Part shown: piece by piece, positions 57,504 to 64,000 of the stretch | Layout of the letters: every line of letters starts with the position of its first letter | Numbering within the stretch: the first letter of the stretch is position 1 | Assembly: GCF_004217095.1 (NCBI RefSeq) | Contig: NZ_SHKO01000003.1 | Span: 434,001-498,000 of the forward strand | Length of the DNA: 64,000 nucleotides | Direction of reading: 5' to 3' | From: Advenella incenata | GTDB lineage: Bacteria; Pseudomonadota; Gammaproteobacteria; Burkholderiales; Burkholderiaceae_B | The notes under the pieces: model-generated | The model's database searches: none | Told to the model about the DNA's origin: nothing | Seen by the model: the letters and a program-made list of their open reading frames with translations, nothing else | Translations under genes and position numbers: made by a program

Positions 57504-58429
57504 AATGTGATCTCCATGCCGTCAACGGCAATTTCAATATTATGCCGTTGCAGTACTGCGGCCTCTTCGGAATCCTGATTCAGAATCGGATTGCTGTTAT
57601 TGATATGGATAAGAATTTTGCGTTTATTGTCACCCAGCGAGTCCAGAACGCTGATCATGCCGTTGGGGCCCGATTGCGGCAGATGACCCATCTGGGCTGC
57701 GGTTTTGCGCGACAGACCAAGGCGGATCATTTCGTCTTCGGTCCATACCGTGCCGTCTACCATGACGCAATCGGCGCGGGACATGGCCTCGAGCACCAGC
57801 GGTTCGATCTGGCCCAGACCCGGCGCATAAAAAAGGCTTTTGCCAGAGCGCTCGCTGGTAATGAGCAGACCGATATTGTCGCCGACTTGCGGATTGTTAC
57901 GGTTGGGCGAATAGGGCGGCGCTTTGCTGGTGAGCGGAAACGGGGTTATGGTAATGCCGGGAAGCTCGACCAGTTGCAAGGGCGGGCTGAAGCGGTTTTC
58001 TTCAACGGTAATGTGCCGATGCGTCAGGCCGCAATAATGCGACAGGACCTGGGTAAGTGGCAGACCGGTGCTCAGGTCGTTCCAGACCGGCTCGGTGCAA
58101 TACAAAGGGATGGGACTGCTGCTTTCGCGCAGCATCAGCAGGCCGGTCACATGATCGATCTGCGCATCCATTAATATTACAGATGTGATACCGGTATCAC
58201 GCACGTTGCGCGCCGGCTGCAGCGCCGGATTGGCCTGAATCTGTTTGAGAATATCGGGAGAGGCATTGACCAGCAGCCATTGAATACCGTCTGCCGAGAT
58301 CGCGATGGATGACTGGGTACGGGGGATGGCACGGATGCTCTGTCGGCGTACACCGTCACAATTGGGACAGTTGCAGTTCCACTGCGGGAATCCGCCACCG
58401 GCGGCAGAGCCAAGCACAAGAATTTTCAT
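57500..58429 (-). CDS. pqqB: PQQ biosynthesis protein PqqB
   Basis: 309 residues of the metallo-beta-lactamase fold; recent work assigns PqqB a hydroxylase role on the PqqE-derived Glu-Tyr product. Starts [19 protein letters not shown], then CNCPNCDG (zinc-site cysteines) and [17 protein letters not shown]. The ATG at 58429 gives the canonical N-terminus; a frame to 58471 would not. Overlaps pqqC by four bases. Confidence 0.95.
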   Translation of the reverse strand: MKILVLGSAAGGGFPQWNCNCPNCDGVRRQSIRAIPRTQSSIAISADGIQWLLVNASPDILKQIQANPALQPARNVRDTGITSVILMDAQIDHVTGLLMLRESSSPIPLYCTEPVWNDLSTGLPLTQVLSHYCGLTHRHITVEENRFSPPLQLVELPGITITPFPLTSKAPPYSPNRNNPQVGDNIGLLITSERSGKSLFYAPGLGQIEPLVLEAMSRADCVMVDGTVWTEDEMIRLGLSRKTAAQMGHLPQSGPNGMISVLDSLGDNKRKILIHINNSNPILNQDSEEAAVLQRHNIEIAVDGMEITL

Positions 58430-58492
58430 AGGTAGCAAGTAAAACGGCACTGGCTCTCGCCAGCGCCGCATGGTATGAGCGTAAGATGCAGA

Positions 58493-58567
58493 TTAACGGT
58501 TGGCTATGTACATCGTGATTTCAAAGCCAAAACGCAGATCGCAAAACTCAGGTGTTGTCCATTTCAT
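58493..58567 (-). CDS. pqqA: PQQ precursor peptide PqqA
   Basis: 24-residue peptide, MKWTTPEFCDLRFGFEIT then MYIANR. It carries the E-x3-Y pair (E16, Y20) that PqqE cross-links and that becomes the PQQ skeleton. AGGAG stands nine bases upstream of the ATG. First gene of the pqqABCDE operon, 63 bp before pqqB. Too small for routine gene calls but certain from the motif and context. Confidence 0.97.
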   Translation of the reverse strand: MKWTTPEFCDLRFGFEITMYIANR

Positions 58568-58825
58568 AAATATCTCCTGTTCAGATGGAAAATGTCGAAG
58601 TGGCAGGCAGAAGGTGTATGAGCCAGCTACCAGCATGATACTGATAATTCAATATGGCTACTGCCCCGCATGACTGTAAAACGATGCGCAGTCAAATTAA
58701 TGGTAGCATGACTCGCATATTTGTCAAGGCGCTTTAACCTGCAAAAAATTTCCGGTTTATGCCTTGGTTATTATATCAGTTGTAATAAGCGATCGTGTTT
58801 CCATCTTCTGCCCGGAACTTGTTTT

Positions 58826-59863
58826 ATGAGTATGCCATTGTCCCAAGATTATCTGCAGACCACCGACGGTCACCAGCTATACTACGCCGAATTCGGCAAT
58901 ATCCGGGCGCCCGCCGTGGTCGTTCTGCATGGCGGTCCGGGCAGTAGCAGCAACCTTGCCATGTTGGAATGGTTCGACCTCGGGCGCTGGCGGGTGGTCC
59001 TGTTTGACCAGCGCGGTAGCGGCAAAAGCCTGCCCACCGGAAGTCTGGAACATAATACAACGGCGCACCTGATTCAGGATATTGAGCAACTGAGAGAGCA
59101 TCTGGCCATTGCAAGGTGGACCGTCGTGGGCGGATCGTGGGGGGCGTATCTGGCCCTGGCTTACGCAGCAAGGCATGCAGATCGCATTGACCATCTCGTG
59201 CTGCGCGGCACGTTTCTGCCTTCCCGGCTGCAACTGGACTGGTTCTTCCAGCACTTGCAGGCATTAGTGCCGCAGGCCTGGGATAGCCTGACCGAGACCA
59301 TGAGCGAAGATGAAAAACAATCGGTTCTGCAGACGTTGGCGGCCAGGCTGCTCGGCAGCGATCGCAAGCAAATGTCGGATGCAGCCGAACGCTGGAGCAG
59401 CTACGAGAACAGTATCATGGCCGGCATGATGCAGGGCAAGCCCACACAGCAAGCGTCCAACGGGCAACCCGCCGAGAAAAAACAGGCCGGGGCCCAAGAC
59501 GCAGCCACCCGCCAGGCTGCCGGTGCGCAGCCTGGCGATGAAGCGGGCGAACGTGAGCAAGCCCAGACCAGGGCTGCTGCGCGCACTATCCACAAATATC
59601 GCATTCAGGCGCACTATTTGCGCCACATGGGGTTTATTGATCTTCCTGCGCTGCTCGCGCAGTTGCGCCAGGTGCCGGTGAAAACCACTTTGCTGCACGG
59701 CACGCATGACTGGATATGTCCTGCCACCAACGTGCATTTGCTGCAGCGCTTCCTGCCCGAGGCCGAACTGCGTTGGGTCCCTGGCGGCACGCATACGCCG
59801 TCCGATCCGCTCATTCTTGCGGCGCTCACTGAGACCATGGCCCGGCTATCGGCAGCAACCTGA
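58826..59863 (+). CDS. pip: Prolyl aminopeptidase-like alpha/beta hydrolase (peptidase S33)
   Basis: 345 residues. HGGPGSSS oxyanion loop, FDQRGSGKS, nucleophile Ser in VGGSWG, Asp in HGTHDW and His in PGGTHT. Proline iminopeptidases remove N-terminal proline. An insertion of about 50 residues, Gln/Ala/Gly-rich and likely disordered (around 205-260), interrupts the cap domain. The ATG at 58826 gives the usual N-terminus. It is divergent from pqqA; since no PqqF/PqqG peptidase is present here, a role in trimming PqqA is conceivable but unproven. Confidence 0.85.
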   Translation: MSMPLSQDYLQTTDGHQLYYAEFGNIRAPAVVVLHGGPGSSSNLAMLEWFDLGRWRVVLFDQRGSGKSLPTGSLEHNTTAHLIQDIEQLREHLAIARWTVVGGSWGAYLALAYAARHADRIDHLVLRGTFLPSRLQLDWFFQHLQALVPQAWDSLTETMSEDEKQSVLQTLAARLLGSDRKQMSDAAERWSSYENSIMAGMMQGKPTQQASNGQPAEKKQAGAQDAATRQAAGAQPGDEAGEREQAQTRAAARTIHKYRIQAHYLRHMGFIDLPALLAQLRQVPVKTTLLHGTHDWICPATNVHLLQRFLPEAELRWVPGGTHTPSDPLILAALTETMARLSAAT

Positions 59864-60278
59864 CTTAACAGGCGCAGGTGTATCTGAACAGATTTTCCCG
59901 GGCATTTGTCCCTCTCATCTACCCTTGATTTGCAATCGTCTAACGTGCACTGTCTTGACAGACACGGTGTTGCATCGCCTGCGCGGCGCAGTATCTGTAT
60001 CGACCCGCGTTCATCTGCGGCAAGCCATGGCACAGCCTGTATCGTATTCTGAACAACTTCTGGTTCGTGCTTTGATGCGACCGGTGTAGCGCCGTTGTGA
60101 AAGCGGAATGGTTCTGCTTCTGTTCACTGTGGTTGCACGCTTGCCGGCAAGTGCTTGTGATGATTGGCATGGAAGTTGCTTCAGTAGTGGTTATTGCTGC
60201 CCGTTCGCCATGCACCGAGTATGGCGGGGAAGGCACCCGATCAAGTCAGAACCATTCATAACCAATCCGGAGACACAT
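59864..60278. other. Intergenic region upstream of gfa, no gene recognised
   Basis: 415 bp. Frames on both strands lack domains. CTGTC-TT-GACAG at 59950-59961 is a short inverted repeat. Likely promoter region for the formaldehyde genes. Confidence 0.4.
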
Positions 60279-60848
60279 ATGAGTTACAATATCCATCCAG
60301 CCGTTAACAATGGCGTTCAGGCGAGTACAGACAACAACTTTACCGGTGGCAAACTGGTTTGCAACTGTGAGACAGACAGAGTCGAAGTCACGGTCAATTC
60401 ACAGTCTGCCCATAACCACCTTTGTGGTTGTTCCAAATGCTGGCGGCCTGCCGGTTCCCTGTTTTCGCAGGTCGCCGTCGTGCCAAAAGAGTCCGTGCAG
60501 GTCACAGCCCATGGCGACAAGCTCAAGGTGGTTGACGAGTCGGCAGCCATTCAACGGCATGCATGCAGCGGTTGTGGCGTTCATATGTACGGCCGTATTG
60601 AAAATACGCAGCATCCATTTTATGGGCTCGATTTCATTCATACAGAGCGCTCTCCCCAGACCGGCTGGTCTGCCCCAACGTTTGCCGCCTTTGTCTCGTC
60701 CATCATTGAAACAGGCACCGATCCTGCAGAGATGACTGGTATTCGGGCACGGTTGAACGAACTGGGATTGCCACCCTATGACGCCCTGTCGCCAGCGCTA
60801 ATGGACGTTATCGCAACACATGTTGCAAAATCAAAACATGCATCTTAA
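60279..60848 (+). CDS. gfa: S-(hydroxymethyl)glutathione synthase (Gfa)
   Basis: 189 residues. Adds formaldehyde to glutathione as the first detoxification step. Zinc-binding Cys pairs of the GFA fold are visible: [22 protein letters not shown], and [13 protein letters not shown]. The ATG at 60279 ([14 protein letters not shown]) has GGAG upstream. Paired with the class III alcohol dehydrogenase 15 bp downstream; an S-formylglutathione hydrolase gene is missing from the neighbourhood. Confidence 0.93.
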   Translation: MSYNIHPAVNNGVQASTDNNFTGGKLVCNCETDRVEVTVNSQSAHNHLCGCSKCWRPAGSLFSQVAVVPKESVQVTAHGDKLKVVDESAAIQRHACSGCGVHMYGRIENTQHPFYGLDFIHTERSPQTGWSAPTFAAFVSSIIETGTDPAEMTGIRARLNELGLPPYDALSPALMDVIATHVAKSKHAS

Positions 60849-60863
60849 GCAGGAGTTGAAGTA

Positions 60864-61976
60864 ATGGAAACAAAAGCCGCTGTTGCCACCAAAGCCGGGG
60901 CGCCGCTGACGATCGAGACGGTCCAGCTGGACGGTCCGCGTGCATTCGAAGTGCTGGTGGAAATCAAGGCATCGGGCGTATGTCATACAGACATGTTCAC
61001 GCTGTCCGGTGATGATCCGGAAGGTATTTTTCCGGCTATTCTTGGTCACGAAGGCGCCGGTGTGGTCGTGGAAGTGGGCTCGGGCGTAACCACGCTCAAG
61101 CCCGGCGATCACGTGATTCCGCTTTATACGCCCGAGTGCCGCAATTGCGTATTCTGCCTGTCGCGCAAGACCAATTTGTGCGGCGCCATTCGCGAAACCC
61201 AGGGCAAGGGCCTGATGCCTGATGGCACCAGCCGCTTCAAGCTCAATGGCAAGGATGTGTTTCACTACATGGGCACGTCCACGTTTTCAAATTACACGGT
61301 GGTGCCGGAAATTGCACTTGCCAAGATCCGGGAAGATGCACCCTTCGAAAAGGTTTGCTACATCGGCTGCGGTGTCACCACAGGTGTGGGCGCCGTTATC
61401 TATACCGCCAAAGTGCAGCCCGGCGACAAGGTGATTGTATTTGGCCTGGGCGGCATCGGCTTAAATGTCGTGCAAGGTGCGCGCATGGCCGGCGCCGATA
61501 TGATTATTGGCGTAGACATTAATCCGGCGCGTGAAGAGCTGGCTCGCAAATTCGGCATGACGCATTTTGTCAATCCGAAAGAAGTCGAAGGCGATATCGT
61601 CCCATACCTGGTGAGTCTGACCAAGGGCGGCGCCGATCATACCTTTGAATGTATCGGCAACGTGAATTTGATGCGCCAGGCGCTGGAGTCCTGCCATAAA
61701 GGCTGGGGCAAGAGCACGGTTATTGGCGTGGCCGGCGCGGGCCAGGAAATTTCGACAAGGCCGTTTCAACTGGTCACCGGTCGCGTCTGGCAGGGTTCGG
61801 CCTTTGGCGGCGCCCGCGGTCGTACCGACGTGCCAAAAATTGTTGACTGGTACATGGAAGGCAAGATCAATATCGATGATCTGATCACACATGTCATGCC
61901 CATCGAGAAGATCAACGAGGCCTTCGATCTGATGCATGAGGGTACCTCGATTCGTTCTGTGGTTACTTTCGATTAA
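60864..61976 (+). CDS. adhC: S-(hydroxymethyl)glutathione dehydrogenase / class III alcohol dehydrogenase
   Basis: 370 residues, NAD-dependent; oxidises S-hydroxymethylglutathione to S-formylglutathione. Catalytic zinc ligands Cys in [12 protein letters not shown], His in ILGHEGAG and Cys in YIGCGVTTG; structural zinc cysteines in [15 protein letters not shown]; Rossmann [15 protein letters not shown] precedes the ATG. Operon with gfa; known also as frmA/flhA. Confidence 0.96.
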   Translation: METKAAVATKAGAPLTIETVQLDGPRAFEVLVEIKASGVCHTDMFTLSGDDPEGIFPAILGHEGAGVVVEVGSGVTTLKPGDHVIPLYTPECRNCVFCLSRKTNLCGAIRETQGKGLMPDGTSRFKLNGKDVFHYMGTSTFSNYTVVPEIALAKIREDAPFEKVCYIGCGVTTGVGAVIYTAKVQPGDKVIVFGLGGIGLNVVQGARMAGADMIIGVDINPAREELARKFGMTHFVNPKEVEGDIVPYLVSLTKGGADHTFECIGNVNLMRQALESCHKGWGKSTVIGVAGAGQEISTRPFQLVTGRVWQGSAFGGARGRTDVPKIVDWYMEGKINIDDLITHVMPIEKINEAFDLMHEGTSIRSVVTFD

Positions 61977-61984
61977 TGCGGCGC

Positions 61985-62013
61985 CAGGGACGCTGCACAT
62001 TGCGACGTCCCTG
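61985..62013 (+). terminator. Hairpin after adhC
   Basis: CAGGGACG-13 nt-CGTCCCTG, perfect 8-bp stem starting eight bases after the adhC stop codon. No T-run, so possibly a processing or weak termination hairpin. Confidence 0.5.
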
Positions 62014-62066
62014 ATGCTCATAAAAGCGGTTCACCTGCTGTGTCGGTACGGCACAACAGCCAAAAA

Positions 62067-62094
62067 GAAGGGGCTCTGTATATTGAGCCCCTTC
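62067..62094 (-). terminator. Terminator in adhC/fba convergent gap
   Basis: GAAGGGGCTC-8 nt-GAGCCCCTTC, perfect 10-bp stem; on the minus strand it runs into five T, so it ends transcription from fba. The rest of the 368-bp gap shows nothing else. Confidence 0.8.
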
Positions 62095-62344
62095 GTCATT
62101 GCAGCGAACGGTAAAGCGCGGCAGGCAAGTCTTGTCTCTGTTTAGAAGAAAAACCATGACAATGCGGCATGCATCTACATCGCTTATAAATACACCTATA
62201 AAAACAAATACAGATAAAGATACTGATTGACGGGGAAACGGGGTCGTCCGAGATCCTGCGTCGCCAGGGGTGCGAGTTGACACCGGAAAAACAATCCTGC
62301 CCTGGTTCAGGACTTGATCCGGTGCCAATGCCAACGGGCAGGCT

Positions 62345-63400
62345 TCAGGCCGCAGCGGCCTGCTGCGCATAGATGCCGGCCATCTTTTCCAACGCTACCG
62401 GTTTGATGGCAGAAGCCCGACCTGCGCAGCCAAACGCTTCGAAGCGCTCCTGGCAAATCTGTCGTGCCGCCGCGGTTGCTTCCTTGAAGAATTTGCGCGG
62501 ATCAAATTCTGCCGTGTCCTGCATCATGCTGCGGCGCATTGCACCTGTCATTGCCAGCCGGATATCGGTATCGATATTGATCTTGCGCACGCCATTTTTG
62601 ATGCCTTCACATATTTCCTCTACCGGCACGCCGTAAGTTTCACGGATGTCGCCGCCATGGTTGCGAATAATGTCTAGCCATTCCTGGGGAACGGAAGATG
62701 AGCCGTGCATGACCAGGTGCGTAGTGGGAATGCGCTCGTGGATGGCGCGGATGCGGTCAATGGCCAGAATGTCGCCGGTGGGTTTGCGGGTAAATTTATA
62801 GGCGCCGTGGCTGGTGCCTATGGCAATGGCCAGCGCATCCACGCCGGTTCGCGCGACAAAATCGGCGGCCTGTTGCGGATCGGTCAGCAGTTGTTCATGC
62901 GACAACACTCCTTGGGCGCCGGAGCCATCTTCTTCGCCCGCCTGGCCCGATTCGAGCGAGCCCAGGCAACCGAGTTCACCTTCGACCGAGACACCGACGC
63001 AGTGGGCCATATCGGCAACCTGTCGCGTAACAGCCACATTATATTCATAGCTTGATGGCGTTTTCATATCGGCCATCAGAGAGCCATCCATCATCACACT
63101 TGAAAAGCCGGAGCGGATCGAGGCCTGGCACACGGCCGGGCTGGCGCCATGGTCCTGATGCATGCACACCGGAATATCGGGATAGGACTCTATGGCGGCT
63201 TCGACTAATCGGCGCAGAAAAGCTTCGCCGGCATACTTTCGTGCGCCGGCAGAGGCCTGCAGAATGACCGGGCTGTCGGTGCTGGATGCGGCCTGCATGA
63301 TTGCCTGGATCTGCTCCAGATTGTTGACATTGAAGGCTGGAATGCCGTAACCATGCTCGGCAGCGTGATCCAGCAGTTGACGTAATGAAACGAGGGCCAT
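62345..63400 (-). CDS. fba: Fructose-bisphosphate aldolase, class II
   Basis: 351-residue zinc-dependent aldolase, Calvin-type subunit (CbbA/Fba). Catalytic Asp and zinc His in [27 protein letters not shown], and VMHGSSSVP, plus the NIDTDIR substrate block. AAGGAGATCAAC precedes the ATG. Downstream of transketolase on the same strand, with a 62-bp gap. It serves glycolysis/gluconeogenesis; no Rubisco gene is visible. Confidence 0.96.
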   Translation of the reverse strand: MALVSLRQLLDHAAEHGYGIPAFNVNNLEQIQAIMQAASSTDSPVILQASAGARKYAGEAFLRRLVEAAIESYPDIPVCMHQDHGASPAVCQASIRSGFSSVMMDGSLMADMKTPSSYEYNVAVTRQVADMAHCVGVSVEGELGCLGSLESGQAGEEDGSGAQGVLSHEQLLTDPQQAADFVARTGVDALAIAIGTSHGAYKFTRKPTGDILAIDRIRAIHERIPTTHLVMHGSSSVPQEWLDIIRNHGGDIRETYGVPVEEICEGIKNGVRKINIDTDIRLAMTGAMRRSMMQDTAEFDPRKFFKEATAAARQICQERFEAFGCAGRASAIKPVALEKMAGIYAQQAAAA

Positions 63401-63419
63401 GTTGATCTCCTTGGGTGGA

Positions 63420-63450
63420 GCAGGGGGTGTTAAGTAACAGGACCCCCTGC
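63420..63450. repeat. Hairpin between tkt and fba
   Basis: GCAGGGGGT-13 nt-ACCCCCTGC, a perfect 9-bp stem in the 62-bp gap, without a T-run. May protect or separate the tkt and fba messages rather than stop transcription. Confidence 0.55.
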
Positions 63451-63462
63451 GAACGAATCGTG

Positions 63463-64000
63463 TTATGAAGCTTGATCAAGCAATGCATAAACTGCCTTGC
63501 AGACTGCTTGCGGGTTGAGGCCAAAATAGTCATATAGCTGGCCTGCCGGTGCTGATTCCCCAAAGGTGTCGATGCCAATGGCGATGCCGTTATTGACCAC
63601 ACTGCGCCAAAACCAGCTGGAGCCGGCTTCAATACTGACGCGTGGGATATCCGGGGGAAGGACCTGATCGCGCCATGCTTGCGGCTGGGCAAAGAACAGT
63701 TCCACGCATGGCATGGAGACCACGCGCACCGCAATGCCCTCGTCACGCAAGGCCGCCGCAGCTTTGACGGCGATACCCACCTCTGATCCGGTGGCAATGA
63801 GAACCGCCTGCGCGTGGGGCGCGTCCTGCAGGATATAGCCGCCGCACGCGATCTGCTCGCGTTGCGTTTTTTCGCGGGTAAACGGCGTCAGGTTCTGGCG
63901 CGACAGCATCAGGCAAGCCGGTCCATCTTCTCGCTTCAGTGCCTGCTGCCAGGCAATTGCTGTTTCCTCTCCGTCGCAGGGGCGCCAGACACGGTTGTTG
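63463..64000 (-). CDS. tkt: Transketolase, C-terminal part (5' end outside window)
   Basis: The frame is open to the window edge, so the gene continues beyond it; about 179 residues are visible. Beginning [23 protein letters not shown]-like (visible as [15 protein letters not shown]), then [31 protein letters not shown] and [15 protein letters not shown] with the phosphate-binding and C-terminal transketolase domain, ending in [20 protein letters not shown]. Pentose phosphate pathway; ThDP-dependent. Precedes fba. Confidence 0.95.
   Translation of the reverse strand, partial: NNRVWRPCDGEETAIAWQQALKREDGPACLMLSRQNLTPFTREKTQREQIACGGYILQDAPHAQAVLIATGSEVGIAVKAAAALRDEGIAVRVVSMPCVELFFAQPQAWRDQVLPPDIPRVSIEAGSSWFWRSVVNNGIAIGIDTFGESAPAGQLYDYFGLNPQAVCKAVYALLDQAS

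Noticed and set aside
57500-58720. Sigma-54 promoter before pqqA
   Set aside because: No convincing GG/GC -24/-12 pair was found by eye.

Overview
The window looks like a chromosomal segment of a betaproteobacterium of the order Burkholderiales, most likely family Alcaligenaceae (Advenella/Bordetella/Achromobacter-like). This is inferred from five Bug-type (TctC) periplasmic binding proteins, a PhaR-type polyhydroxyalkanoate regulator, a QueE with the long-spaced cysteine motif, and a homodimeric AceE. The genus is a guess. No phage, insertion sequence or CRISPR array was recognised.

Layout. 1-10 kb: the 3' part of phaR, a FemAB-like acetyltransferase, a CobW-type GTPase, CsbD, a haloacid dehalogenase-like protein, a very short YadA-type trimeric adhesin, a small lipoprotein, and a TetR regulator divergent from a DHA2-type drug exporter. 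10-21 kb: a catabolic-looking cluster, almost all on the minus strand: two flavin reductase-like proteins, four Bug proteins, an MhpR-like IclR regulator, an HpcH/HpaI aldolase, an NTF2-fold protein, a cupin protein and two PDC-hydrolase-like amidohydrolases. It resembles no standard pathway I know and is the best candidate here for something undescribed. 21-29 kb: queED, a stand-alone aceE divergent from an Lrp/AsnC regulator, and an N-formylglutamate amidohydrolase/Bug pair divergent from a LysR regulator.

29-42 kb is housekeeping: tRNA-fMet, scpB, an rluB-like pseudouridine synthase, and the translation/transcription operon rimP-nusA-infB-rbfA-truB-typA, ending in a strong terminator. 42-53 kb: a polyphosphate kinase 2 preceded by DnaA-box-like sites, an L-lactate permease, an operon joining a TauD/TfdA dioxygenase to a CUT1-type ABC importer, a GNAT acetyltransferase and a bile acid:sodium symporter-family transporter.

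53-64 kb centres on PQQ and one-carbon/alcohol metabolism: a sigma-54 activator of the AcoR type, the complete pqqABCDE set including the 24-residue PqqA peptide, a divergent prolyl aminopeptidase-like hydrolase, a glutathione-dependent formaldehyde pair (gfa, class III alcohol dehydrogenase), then class II fructose-bisphosphate aldolase and the 3' end of a transketolase gene. PQQ-dependent alcohol oxidation produces aldehydes, so the neighbouring formaldehyde genes may serve the same physiology. No PQQ-dependent dehydrogenase lies in the window.
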